Assembly (NCBI GenBank): GCA_030549495.1
Contig: JAUIRK010000938.1
Location: 188,501 to 252,500, forward strand
DNA: 64,000 bases
Source of the DNA: Nectonema munidae
Lineage: Eukaryota > Nematomorpha > Nectonematoida > Nectonematidae
Reading direction: 5' to 3'
The notes under the pieces were generated by a model. It was not told where the DNA came from and ran no database searches. It saw only the letters and a list, made by a program, of their open reading frames with translations. Below, piece by piece: positions 20,106 to 31,335 of the stretch; positions within the stretch are counted from its first letter, which is position 1; every line of letters starts with the position of its first letter. Position numbers and translations under genes: made by a program.

Positions 20106-21349
20106 ATATAATTCTAGATAAAAACAGTAGATTCCTTCTCTCCATACACTCACTATTGATACTTTCAAGAATTTGATACGTTTTTTTTCTCAGTCATTCA
20201 AAAATTTTTTGAAAAATCTTTTCTGACAAATTTGATCCGGTATTAACTGTCAATCTTTTTTGAGTTTTCCAAATGGCAAAACCTATATCTGTTGTTGTAT
20301 ATATCATTATTTCTTTTCAAAATAATAAATTTGAGAGGACACATGTATCAAGGTATAGAAAAAGTTATAGGTTTAACTTTTTTTTTTATAATTTTCGTCG
20401 ATGGAATTTTTGGAGCAGCGTTTTTTCCACGCAACATATGATAATTTGGTAAATGAGATACACTGAATCATGATGCACTGAAGAGAAGCTCTTATAGCAT
20501 TATATTTTAGAGAATCAAAACTAGCAGGAACAGGTAACAAAATTTTTTGTTAAAAACAACCTTCATTCTGCATGTGTGTTTCCACTTTAGTTACTTGATT
20601 CGTGTCAGTGCAAAACTTCACTAAAACTCTAGAGACATTCGCAACCACCTGAAGGAAAACACTGCGCACACGCACACCAACACGGCTGACTTGGTAATGA
20701 AATTCATGCACAAGCTGGTTGAAGGAATTCAATTCTATTGTTTCTTTCTGCACGCAAGCAAGCAAGCATAGCTCTTGTTCTCAAGCATACTTGCCGTGAG
20801 AATATTTCCCCACTCTGCCCCCCTCCCCTACAATTAAATCTTCTCTTCTTATACTCAGCATACAAATTCATTGAGAGGGAAAGGCCTTTCATAGCAAACC
20901 TCCTTTCATCCACTAGTGTGTCCAGTAAATGGCGATGGAGAATTCTTGGAGTTGAAAAAGTCTAAAAATAAGGGTCGTTTAAAGAAAATCATATAACATT
21001 GTCTTTGAAAGAAGGTGACTTTGAAGAAATTTTGAGAGATTTGATAATGCATCTTTTATAAAAAATAAATGAACTGATCGAAAATTTGTAGAAGTTAGAA
21101 GCATTTAAACAATTCCAACTCTGAGCGAGCGCGTAACGTTTTAAATAAAACCAAGTTTAAAAACTACTGGTTTTGGCTTTAGGCAATTTTTTTTTGAATA
21201 AATTGATTTTTTTTCTTTCAAAATATATTTTTTTTTTAATTTTACTCAAGTTTTTTATTTAATTATAATACTTCAACTTTTTCCTGCTACAATTTATTTT
21301 TCAAATATGTCAACTGATAGTAAATTCATAAAATCATTTTTTTTTTTAA
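20106..21349. other. Intergenic sequence with a GC-richer block
   Basis: The block 20540-20960 is GC-richer and open on both strands (for example reverse-strand frames at 20550-20765 and 20704-20913) but shows no family motif. It might be a non-coding exon or part of a repeat. The remainder is AT-rich with long T tracts. Confidence 0.4.
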
Positions 21350-22340
21350 AATGAAGCGGAATCAGAATGTAGATAAGTATGTAACGTCCGTACATAACAT
21401 TTAAAGAAATGATGATGATGATGATGATGATTATTCACCTTTGAAAAGGCCAAGAACAATTCAAAATGATCAATTGATGAAGAAGTTTTTCGTTTGGCTG
21501 AAAACTTTTTCAAAACTTTCTTCTGAGCTTGAAGTATGAAAAATCTAAAACCATTCAGAAATGAAGGCCCAGTCTTTTGACTCAATTCTTGCTTCCTTTT
21601 GTCTGGAAAATATTGACTCCTGGAAAAATGTGCCTTATCTCTAACATCTATTTTTTCTTCAATATGCTGAACTTATGTGAATCAGCATTTTAGCTTTGAA
21701 ATGTGATGAAAAATAAATACCCAAGTCCATATTCTCTTTTCCTAAAACTAAGATATTTTATTGCATAAAATATTTTTCTTTCTTCAGTTTTGGTCCTTTT
21801 GTGTCTCTAAAAAATTTCTCAATTCATATCAAAAGAATATATCTCATAAAGTTATGCTTTTTTATATTTTTAATTTATGGTTCAAATATGATATCAATTA
21901 AAGTCAAATGAAATTCATGAGCTTTTTCGACAAACCACGAAACCTCTACCGTGATAATAGAACCAGCCAAAGCAAGCAAAATTGAAAAAAAAATTAAAGC
22001 TAAAAATACTGGAAGTATGATTACTTCACTCAACTCTTCCAACTCAAGTGTTCAACAAAGTTTGATTGGATCAATGCTAGAAATCACCATGAAAACAATA
22101 TTTCAAGCTTTTCTGAGTATTATCAAGATGGAAAAGCAAACAGACGCTAAATTTGAAGAATTTCTTCTCTGGATCATTATACCCCAAAGCATGTTATATT
22201 CAAATCATAAAGGAGTTGTTTTTCAAATCGAATTTGATGAGCTGAAAGCTTTTTTTGGAATAAACATTGTTATGCTTCAATAAAAGACTACTGGTCAAGT
22301 GAATCTTAACGTGTTTTTTTTGTGGTTAAGATTGCCGGCA
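21350..22340 (+). pseudogene. Probable piggyBac-like transposase N-terminal remnant
   Basis: A 110-codon frame (21951-22283) ends FDELKAFFGINIVMLQ, closely resembling the piggyBac N-terminal signature (DEL.AFFGI.I.MGY). After the stop, the same frame reads KTTGQ.N, like the family's K.YWS.... Upstream, around 21410-21540, a frame with a run of Asp followed by YSPLKRPRTIQ fits the acidic N-terminus such proteins have. The catalytic DDD core is absent. A truncated DNA-transposon copy interrupted by several stops. Confidence 0.5.
21409..21432 (+). repeat. (GAT)n microsatellite
   Basis: About eight tandem gat triplets inside the acidic N-terminal part of the transposase remnant, where they encode Asp in one frame. 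Confidence 0.85.
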
Positions 22341-22672
22341 TCAAGCTTAAATGCTCTTTGTTTTTAAGATCATATTTTTTTTAAAAAAGAAGTGTTAGTT
22401 ATTTTAGGAAAGTTTTTCTGCCATTAGCTATTTAGTTTTTTTATTAGGTTATAAAGTTTAACATTTTTTAAACAAACTAAATTTTTTTCGTTTTTTTCTT
22501 CAAAAAACAGGTTTTACCGGTTCTGTTTTTTTTTAAATCTCTATTCTTGACGTTCCATGTTTCAGAACCCATAAACCATTACTTTGTAAATTAGAACCTT
22601 TTAATTTCACGGGTAAATTCTCTATGGGGATAAGTAGGAATAGGAAAATATTCGCATAATAAACAACATATC
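22341..22672. other. AT-rich sequence, no gene seen
   Basis: Between the transposase remnant and the predicted polyadenylation signal of the KLF gene. Nothing recognised. Confidence 0.5.
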
Positions 22673-22678
22673 TTTATT
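22673..22678 (-). terminator. Likely polyadenylation signal of the KLF gene
   Basis: tttatt on the + strand is AATAAA on the coding strand, about 760 bases after the stop. The intervening stretch is more complex and less AT-rich than the intergenic sequence around it, as expected of a 3' UTR. Confidence 0.45.
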
Positions 22679-23437
22679 GTAAAAAATTCAAATAGAAAGA
22701 AGAATATAAAAACTATGCTATTATATTATATAGGAAGTGTTCAAGGTGTGAATTGGAGGGGTAGGTAGGAATACATTGGCTAAAAATGTAACAAAACACA
22801 CACATCATTTCCTTAATAAATACTTAGGAAAGCTGGATCAAAAGCACACAGAGATTCCATCAATCAAAGAATAAAAAAATAAGTTATGAAAAAAACTCAC
22901 ATGTGTGGAGGCAATTTTGTTTGATGATAATTTGATCACGTGTAAAAACGAAATATAATTCTTTTAAATAGATGGAAAGAGAAGAAGTATTAGTACGAAA
23001 AAGGATTTTTGATAGTAAAAAATGTGTTGTCACAGGCTGCAGTAAATATGGCTAATAAATGATGTTATTTAATTGTGTGGACAATTCAATTTTTCAACAG
23101 CACAGACAAGCAAACGCAATTAACTGAAAATAGTTCAATTTGCATAAAATTTTTAATATATATTATTATTAATTCCTTGAGAAAGATGCCTCCACAGATA
23201 GATCGATGATACTACGCACACATTTGGGTAAAAAGAGAATTGTATGAAACATGCAATATACCATATGAAAAGTGGATTAAATAAAATGGAAAAGCTTTCT
23301 GTAAATAATACCCAAAAATAGCATGGATGAGACGGAGAAAAGCGATTGCATATAATGTGAAGTGATATTTTAAAACGAACACATGTGCCCTCCTTTTTCC
23401 CTCTAGCTCTCTCCTTCCTCTCTGTTTGGACAAAATG
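22679..23437 (-). other. Probable 3' UTR of the KLF gene
   Basis: Directly downstream of the stop codon, with moderate complexity and runs such as ggaggaaggagagagctag on the coding strand. Extent is inferred from the polyadenylation signal only. Confidence 0.4.
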
Positions 23438-23769
23438 TTATTCACTTCCAATGTAGAAGGTTTGCTGAGATACGGATTTCAAAGGTGGTTTCGGCTTTCC
23501 AGAAGAAGAACAGCTCTGAAGAGTTTCTTTGTTCATTAGTGGAAGGGCCTTGGAAGAAAATGAAGTGCTGTGTTTGAATTTGCCGCTACCCACCTCAAAG
23601 TGAGTTTTGAAATGCTTTTTCAGGTGGTCGGAACGGATGAAGCAGCGAAAACATATGTTGCATCGAAATTTCCGTTCTCCGGTATGCGTTAGGTGGTGGC
23701 GAGAGAGTTCGTCCGAACGGCTAAACTTTCGTTCACAATTCTTCCATGCACAAATATACGGTCTTTCTC
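23438..23769 (-). CDS. KLF-like exon 3 (fingers 2 and 3, C-terminus)
   Basis: Acceptor cttacatttcag on the reverse strand. It completes the split Gly of HTGERPY and encodes fingers 2 and 3 plus a Ser/Lys-rich 50-residue tail ending QQTFYIGSE. The C-x4-C-x12-H-x3-H spacing of finger 2 and C-x2-C of finger 3 match the KLF/Sp pattern. Confidence 0.95.
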
Positions 23770-26700
23770 CTGAAATGTAAGCGAATTTTTTTAGTTTATT
23801 TTTAGACAAAAAAAAGTTAAAAAAATTTTGATCAATTTTTTTTTACTCTAAAGAATTTTCTATCATTGTATTTATTTTTGTTATTTCATATAGACAGACA
23901 TATTACCCTATAAGCAAAAAAACTAAAAGTTAATTGGTAAAATCTAAAACATACGTTCCCACCAACATTTTACTCTCTGAAGCTTTTGAAGAATCAGAAA
24001 ATTTTGATCTCTTAGGCTAGGCAGATGAAAAAAGTGATGCAGAAATTCATTTTTATTTCAGAATAATAATTGCTGCTCTTCACCGAATTCAAAAAAGGGA
24101 AGCTGAAAAATCAACTACATCAAAGAAACAAAAACAACAACAACCTCAGACGGACTCAAGAAAGAGAGTTATGTATGAGGCGATTCAGAGATGGTCGATC
24201 AAAAAGAAAGGCCGTTCATTTGGTCCCCACCCAAAAGAGCATTGATGCAACGAAGAAAGTGCATTTTTTTGTAAATAAAGTTAAATAGTGAAAATTTGCT
24301 CGCCGAGATTTCATTGCCATATTTCGGTGTCAAGAACTTTAGGACATCCTTTGATTGCTTGGATTGATCGAGTGTCAAAAGAAAAATAGTTTATTGAAAA
24401 GCTTAAAGCTCGCATTAACTCCCAATTTAACAGTTACTCCATATTCACGTATTGCTGTCTATTATGGAAGCTACGTCTCCTAAAAAGAAAAGAGTACGCC
24501 GGGTTTGTTTGTAAGGGGTCGTTCACAATTGACGTCAACCTTTTTTTGATAAATTTCAACCCCCCCCCCCCCCCTCATGTCAACTTTTAGATATATCATC
24601 ACTTAACAAAATCGACTTATGTCAACTTTGGATACCCCCCCTCCCCACTTTTAGTTGACGTCAATTGTGAACGACACCTAACACGATTTCCATATGTCTC
24701 ATTGCATTCTATTAAGCCCTAAAAATTTGTATGCATTACAACCATCTTCATCCATTTTGCCTCCAAGGCCTGGTTATTCTTCCCAAAGAGTCGGGGTCAA
24801 CCAGTTTGCTGCAACAACTACGCCATTTTATTCTTTCTTTAGCATCACTTCGCACAAGCTTTCTTTTTTCCATATCGTGGTGAATCACTTCATTCCATGC
24901 TTTCTTTGGTCTTCCTCTCTTCATCTTTCCATCAATCAATTCATCTCTTATCTCCTTTACAACGTTCCCTCCGAGCATGCTTTCGACATGACCAAACCAA
25001 CGTAATCTATTCTCTTCTAAATGCACTTCTATATCCTCAATTCCAATTTTCTTTCTCAAGACATCGTTGGAAATCCTATCTTTCAGCGTCTTCATCCTAA
25101 TCATTCTCATCTCAGTTGTTTTTAGCCTTCTCGTGTCAGCCTTCTTCAACGCCCAGCATTCAGAACCGTAACAAATCTTACTTCTAACGCAAACTTTATA
25201 CAGTCTTGCTTTTAGTTCTAGTTTTAGTATGCATTACAATGACTTGTGCTTATATAACATATTGCTTCTAAGTAAGCATATGACAGGGTTGCGCCGATGC
25301 CAGATAATGATTATGATTCTCCAAATTTTTTAATTTCAATTTTCATTCTATATTTCCAAAATAGAATTCTTATTGTGATCAGTAAAACATAATTGTAGAT
25401 ATTAAACCAGCAATAAGATGTTTGTCATAGCTGCTAATCACTAAAGGACAGGTGTATATGACTTCTGGTTGTAGGCATTGAAAATTCTTCCTCCGCCCGT
25501 GGTTCTTCTCTGCTCATCTAATTCTTTTGCTTCGATAGGGAAAGTACTGTGGAATTCAGTTCTTAGTTTTTCACGAAATAGCGCTCGCTCTTCTAATGTA
25601 CACCAGCGAAGCTTCCAGCCCCACAATTACTGAGAGAATGTGATTTTTGAGCTTCTCTAGGTCTCATTTTATTCGGATTCTAATTTTAGCTTCTTTTTTA
25701 AAAAAAAAGGATTCTGAATACACTTCTAGGAATTTCTGATGATTCTGATTATAATCAGAATCGGCCCTAACCCTAGCGTATTCACAATCTCTAGGACACA
25801 TATCTTATATTTCATATCCTCGCTGATTTCAAGCAGTGAGGACTTTCTTAACCTAAATGGACTCATCTTGATAACTTGGTTGTATTCATGCCTGAAACAT
25901 CAGCATCATACGAATGCCACGTATTCTCTGTCCATACTCTTTATCACGCCCAATTCAAAGTTCGCGATGCGTGAGTAGTATGGTTGGTTAGATGCTGGAT
26001 TCGATAACTCAAGGTCTTGGCTTCGATCCTACATTAAGCTTGCTTTCCTCATAGTTCGATACAAGCGGCGCAATTGTGCCTTTTCGATGAAAATACCCTA
26101 GGGTACCATTACCAATACCATATGTTGCATTACTACTAGGGTGGCAATATATTTTATTATTTTTAAAAGATAAGTTCTTACCTTTTATAAGTATTTGTTT
26201 TATTTTATGAAAACGGTTAAAAAATTATAGATACTGAATTGTCAGTTTAAAGGTTGTGCACAGGTAAAAAAAAGGCGCATTAAATAGCATTTTTGTTATA
26301 ATGAAAATAAATAAATAAGGATATTTGTCACAGAAAGGTAGAGATTTAATTTATATTTGAATAAATTGTGCTATATTTTTTTTGGTAGCATTATAAAAAT
26401 CAACATTATACGATCCATCATAATACGACTACCACGTATTCACCTCTGTCCATACTCTTTTCATCTGTAATTCAAAGTTCAACATGCCATATGTTCCACC
26501 TCTTTACTTCATTCAGCCATACTACAAAGAATGGTTCTTCTAATCTTCACTCTGTTTATAGGTCAGATTTTTTTATCCGTGTTAACCCATTTACAGACAA
26601 TGTTCCTATTTTGGAACATAAGTAATTTCATCTTCATCTGCTTTTTTCAATGACTTTGAATATAAATCGTCTGCGTTTTTTAGATATCGTCTGCTTTGCT

Positions 26701-29700
26701 TGGCCTTAAATGGGTTAAAGGCAAACGTGGCAAAAACCCTTAGACTTTAATTAAACTTCAAACTGCTGCCCCTTTTAATTTTATTATTAATGTTAATTCC
26801 ATGATTTACAAAACATAGACTTATTCGTCAACAATCTTATCAATTACTTTATTCGAGTAAACTTAACAAAATAAGCTTAAAATTTAAGAATCAGAATGGA
26901 ATTGCGGCATCTCAAGTCTTCCATTTATCCTCAAGTCTTCCATGCAGTATGCTTTATTTCAAGGTTTTCCTTTTTCTATTTCTATGGAGCCAGTCACAAG
27001 ATATTTAAGCAAAATAAGCCATACAAGTTGAATTACAAACGCGAGACAACTTAACGATTGTTTGATCTGAAAAAATAAACAGAGTTTGTCTTCTTAGAAG
27101 TCTTGGATACCCAAAGCAGTATTCACGTGGACCAGGTTAAATCGTTGTGTTGCGCACGAAACTAATTAAGTGTTGTAGTTAAAGCTGGCTTGACGTTAAA
27201 AAGTTTGACTAGAGTCGTTTCAAACTCAATATAAACCCTTTTTTATTTTAAAATAAATATCGTTTGTCTTTTATTTAGTCTAATAATAAGGCATTGTAAA
27301 AATAAACAAACATCTTGAAAGTTGAAGAATTGAATAAGTTAAAGAATAGTTCATTAATTTTTTTTGTTTTTTTTGCTTTATTTTTTTTTTGTAGTGGTTG
27401 GAAGTAGTTTGTACGCATCTTTAGTTCACTCACGTGATTGATTGATTTTTTTTACAATTTAATGCTTTTCACCATTTGTGAATTTCAGCTTGTGTAATAC
27501 TTGAATGAATATAAGAATTGATTTATTTCATAAAAATTTATTAAAAAAGTTTTAATTATTAAAATTAAACTATTCAGTTTCTTAATTTGAACTCTTTTAA
27601 TCATTATTTATCAGGCCGTTTTGGGTTAATGAATTAAGGGCAATTGAAATCCGAGATGCAGACAGGAGGAGCAAAATTTATGCCTCTTTCTCCAAGTACT
27701 TAAAAATTTTAAATGTCGAAAGAAGAGAAATACATGTGTTTGCAAAGATTAATATTTTCTTTCTTTATTTCACAAAGCTGATTGAAAAAGCATGTCTGCT
27801 TCCCAAAACATCATGCGAAGAAGGAAACATGAATTGTCGGATTATTATCGGAGAAAGCACAAAGAAAAAAGTATAAAAAATGAAAAAAAAAAATTCTTAA
27901 ACTTTTCGTCCCCTGTCAAAAAAAGGAACAATTATATGCATGCGTCTGTCTAAAATCATATCCGAAGAGATGTTTCTTTTTCCGAGACGTGTGTTCCTAT
28001 TTTTGAGGGTGTGAGATCGATTAAAGATAAGAAAGAAAAAAAAAGATAATAAAAGAATTAAAGTTGGAGTCGGAATAGTGAAATTAGCAGGGGAGTCAAT
28101 GACTTTTGCTCTGACTTCACTTCATTAGATTAACAAGAAAGTCTTAAATCAAAGACAGATTGTAGAGCAGAGGTTATCATCCGGGAAGGAATTCCTCCTT
28201 TGTGGGGAATTTAAGAGTTCCTACGGAGTGGAAGCAAAAAATTGAAACTACAAACCGACAGATTCAAGCTGAGAAGTGTAAAAATCAAGCAGTATTTTAT
28301 TTGTGTGTACAACTCTAAAATATTATATGTAAGGGAAAATAAGAATGGTTGAAGAAGGGTGGTCTCAAGTTGTCCTGACAGAACACTGATAAGGAAGAAA
28401 TACCAAGATTTTTGGCTGTAATAACTTGGATAAAAAAAAAATTCAAATCCAAATTCTGAGGCTAATAATTTGGAATTGAAAAATCTAGTCTTTCTCAAAG
28501 GAGGGGGGAGACAATTTAGAAACTTTGAGAATTATACGTATTTTTTAAAAGAAAATCTTAATTCAATTTATATTTCTACAATATATTCTTAAATGATATT
28601 CTTGAATTGAAGGATTAGAGAAAAAATCTTAAATTAAATGTATCTAATAAAATTACTTAATTTTTTAAGATAAAAAAACTTTTTGATAATAAGGTGTTTT
28701 TAATTATATTTTAATTGGAAAACAAGATTTTTTGGATACAAAAATCAGGAATGTCCATTAATCAAGGTTTTCCTTTTTCTATTTCTAAAAAATAGCAAGT
28801 TTGTCAGTATTTATTATATCTCCTTTTTAATATATTATTTTATATCTCGAAAAGCTAAAATCTCTTTTTGTGCAGTATAAAATCATTTTACAGATTTTTC
28901 TCCTGATGATCATATCTTAGCATAGTGGTTCTCAACCGGGGAGGAATCACCCCCTCTCGCAATTTCACTGAAATCCTTGGAGGAATTTAGCATATACTAG
29001 GATTTCAAACTATAAACCTCTATAAAAATATTCTATGCAAGTGATAGAACACAGATAAGGAAGAAATATGACGATTTTGGTAATTATATTCGGATTATTT
29101 TGAATGTAAACTTTGATAAAAAAATATTCCAATCCAAATTTTGAGGCATATAATTTTTGAAAGAGGGAAGGGAAGGTTAAATTTTGACAAATGAACAAAG
29201 GGAAGATGGGTATATAAAGGCTGAGAACCAGTGTTCAAGACATTCACACTCAAGTCTCCGAATAATACATTTACTTTTGAAGGAAATGATGATCTCAAAA
29301 AGAGCAGATGGTATTTAGAAATTTGATGTAATCCTTTAAAAAAAGACGATGGAACTGAATGGTACAAAAATTTTAAATTAAAAATATTTTTTATCATAGA
29401 GAATATTAAAAATAGATTTTCTTTTACCCTACTTGAAAGTTGCAATTAAGAAATAAATATTAGAAGGCATGACGGAGGCAAATGAGATTGGCCCTTTCAG
29501 AATTAAGGCTTTAAGTTAGCAAAAAAATCATTGAAAAAGATCGGGAAAAACCTTGGCATAAAAGTATTACATTAAAAGAAGTATTTTAAATTCTCCTTTC
29601 TAAACCATACATTATTGTCTTGAAAAAAAATAAAATATAAAAAAGAAAAGTTAGATAAAATCAAGTAAAAATAAGAAAGGTAAAACCTGTGTGAACTCTT

Positions 29701-30553
29701 ATATGCGTTTTTAAGTGTGAGATCTTGTAGTATGATTTCAAGCAGTAGCCAAACGGACATTGAAAACTCTTAACTCTTCTTTCATCGATATCATTAGTGA
29801 AGGAGGGCAATGACATATGTGATTCTCTAGTAAAGCTAGAATGAAACCTTTTTTTTGAATTTAAACTGGAATCACTACTACTTCTTTGATTACATTTAGA
29901 GTAGTCATCACCATCATTAAAAGTCGTCTTATTTATTCCAAATTTTCGGCGTTTTTCTTCATCATCATTGGTATTAAAACTTGTCAACGAAACAAGTGAA
30001 ATTCCATTTCTTTGAATCAAAGAGCCTGAAGAAATAGAATTTAGAAGAGGAGATTCAAAATCAAAAAAAGAATGTGATTTTGGTAAACAAGAGGTTGAAG
30101 ATAGTGAACAGATACTGCCATTAGAATCACAACGATACAAAGAAGACAGAGGCGAAGCTAGCAACATTGAGGTTGGTGAAACAACTTTAAAGTGAGAAAG
30201 AGAATTAATCTTTGGGAGACTTGTTTTTTCATAATTTATCTAAAGAGTAATGAATATTTTTAAAATATGAAAAATTGTATTAAATAAAAGAAATATTATC
30301 TTTTTTGGAAAACAAAAATTATTACACTTTTATTCAGGGATAAGGAATTAGATGAAGTATTTCGGGAAGGAGGTGGTGTTAGAATAGAAGAAATTTCATT
30401 AGTAATATCATTATTATCAATTTTTTTTGAATGGAAAGAAAGAAGTGCTTCAACAGCTAGCTTTTCATCAACGTAACAATAAGGTTTTATAGCATCTTGA
30501 GTATTAAAAACTGAACGCTTTGAAATATAATCAACTGATACGTTATCTGTCAT
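23438..30553 (-). CDS. KLF10/KLF11 (TIEG, cabut)-like three-finger transcription factor
   Basis: A nuclear DNA-binding regulator of GC-rich promoters. Exons 30326-30553, 29687-30239 and 23438-23769 join in phase (0, then 1) to a 370-residue protein. Residues 32-40 read LAVEALLSF, matching the Sin3-interaction motif (AVEAL.S) of KLF9/10/11/13 repressors; ILTPPPS follows at 57-63, also typical of KLF10/11. A Ser-rich middle leads to three C2H2 fingers at about 237-259 (CPFGYC...), 267-291 ([20 protein letters not shown]) and 297-317 (CNIC...[10 protein letters not shown]), with HTGER linkers. RSDELSR and RSDHLKK are the expected KLF recognition helices. The start is the first ATG after an in-frame TGA. 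Finger 1 is the most diverged. Intron 2 is 5.9 kb and full of repeats. Confidence 0.88.
24514..24679. mobile_element. MITE with 26-bp inverted ends
   Basis: The ends aggggtcgttcacaattgac and (reverse complement of the right end) aggtgtcgttcacaattgac pair over about 26 bp with one mismatch; the element is 166 bp. The middle has two C-rich tracts next to atgtcaactttt repeats. Similar GTCGTTCAC-ended elements occur widely in animals; I cannot assign a superfamily because the target duplication is not clear. Located in KLF intron 2. Confidence 0.8.
24748..25225 (-). mobile_element. RTE-type LINE, 3' coding fragment
   Basis: The reverse strand reads [20 protein letters not shown], then [33 protein letters not shown] and a terminal basic/Trp-rich segment. 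The YG.E.W...K and LRWFGHV...RGRPKK.W series is the characteristic C-terminal region of RTE-clade reverse-transcriptase proteins. RT palm motifs are missing, so the copy is 5'-truncated. In KLF intron 2, same strand as the gene. Confidence 0.85.
25226..25971. other. KLF intron 2 sequence, no gene seen
   Basis: Moderate complexity. A short reverse-strand frame at 25441-25626 (from [20 protein letters not shown]) has no recognised domain and is probably chance. Nothing else identified. Confidence 0.4.
25972..26122 (+). mobile_element. tRNA-derived SINE, copy 2
   Basis: Same family as 19952-20105: A-box-like tatggttggttagatgctgg, B-box region cttcgatcctac, then the shared body cctcatagttcgatacaagc and ggcgcaattgtgcc. 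The head has diverged from copy 1 and one B-box base differs from the GGTTCGA consensus, so it is probably inactive. Confidence 0.83.
26586..26714 (+). mobile_element. TTAA-type (piggyBac-like) MITE, full copy
   Basis: 129 bp with inverted ends cccatttaca / (rc) cccatttaag, flanked on both sides by TTAA (26582-26585 and 26715-26718), the hallmark target duplication of piggyBac-superfamily elements. It contains gttcctattttggaacataa, an internal palindrome. A shortened, inverted copy lies at 14889-14981. Non-coding. Confidence 0.85.
26719..28164. other. KLF intron 2 sequence, no gene seen
   Basis: AT-rich, with long poly-A and poly-T tracts. The 24-mer beginning tcaaggttttcctttttcta at about 26959 occurs again at about 28763, a hint of an unlabelled repeat. 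No coding sequence recognised. Confidence 0.45.
28165..28505. mobile_element. hAT-like MITE-related copy
   Basis: Begins gcagaggttatcatccggga and shares colinear sequence with the element at 28924-29232, including gaacac.gataaggaagaaat and a nearly identical aatccaaatt.tgaggc near the right side. It is a diverged family member whose right end is lost near a G6 tract. Non-coding. Confidence 0.6.
28924..29232. mobile_element. hAT-like MITE (agtggttctcaacc ends)
   Basis: Inverted ends agtggttctcaacc and ggctgagaaccagt enclose about 309 bp. The right end also contains tatataaaggctgagaacc. CAGTGGTTCTCAA ends are typical of hAT-derived short elements. No target duplication was readable. It lies in KLF intron 2, about 450 bp from exon 2. 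Confidence 0.75.
29687..30239 (-). CDS. KLF-like exon 2 (Ser-rich middle and finger 1)
   Basis: Acceptor attactctttag and donor acag|gttttac on the reverse strand, entering in phase 0 and leaving in phase 1. It encodes a Ser/Asn-rich linker and finger 1, [20 protein letters not shown] followed by HIRVHT. Finger 1 has C-x4-C spacing and the HLK.H..VHTG pattern of KLF finger 1. Confidence 0.92.
30326..30553 (-). CDS. KLF-like exon 1 with Sin3-interaction motif
   Basis: 76 codons from ATG to the donor agt|gtaata. Contains [14 protein letters not shown] (Sin3-interaction-like helix) and SSILTPPPS. The 86-bp intron to exon 2 is in phase 0. A TGA lies two codons upstream of the ATG in frame, supporting this start. 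Confidence 0.85.
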
Positions 30554-31335
30554 TTTTCAAAGGTAATCCGAAATTTTTGTTCTATTGTTAGCTTGCATTC
30601 ACATTTCACACCTTCTTTATGTTTGGGTAATTTGATAATAAAAAATTTTTTAAAAATTATTAAAATTTCCCAAATAGAATCCAACAATAAAAGTAATACT
30701 ACTTGCTGATTAAACTAAGTGATAAAGGCAAAGTTACATTATATGCTAAAAATATTTCAGTTTTTTGCATTGCATTCAATGGTAGAATTTTCAACCATAA
30801 CCGGACAGATAATAAAGAAGTAATTATATTGAATCGAAATTGAGCTGACAAGATTAATACTCTGCTTTTCAACCACTATTGGCATCGGGGGTTAATTTTT
30901 TATTTAATATATTGAAGTCGTATACTTTCGTATTGATCACAACATCCTCATTATTCTAATATGAAATAATAGTACATAAGTGACATATGGAGAATATAGA
31001 TAATACTATAAAAGTATTTTGTATTGAGTTAAAATAACTTTTAATTTGAACTATTTATATTGCTTTGAAAGTATTATCTTGACTTAAAGTTAAATACCGT
31101 ACTCATAGCGCGCCTTTTAGAAATCGTAATTCATTTTTGCAATAAATGAAACAGTTGATATTGATATAGCCAACATGTATATTTAAAAATTCTACACTAA
31201 ATAAATACTTAAAAAAATTATTAAAAAACCACTTCTAAACGGGTTTTAGGATAAACTTATAGGAAATGACCATGTTCGTTATAAAAAAAATTGTAAACAA
31301 TTAGAAATAATGAATAAAAAAAATAGAAGAATAAT
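30554..31335. other. Region upstream of the KLF gene
   Basis: AT-rich sequence that should hold the 5' UTR and promoter of the KLF-like gene. No TATA box or other site can be defended in this composition. Confidence 0.35.

Noticed and set aside
20550-20965. Overlapping frames on both strands as a protein gene
   Set aside because: Despite higher GC, neither strand shows a domain or consistent splice sites; left as unexplained sequence.
24694-25100. Plus-strand frames of 103 and 67 codons
   Set aside because: They are antisense shadows of the RTE LINE coding sequence on the reverse strand.
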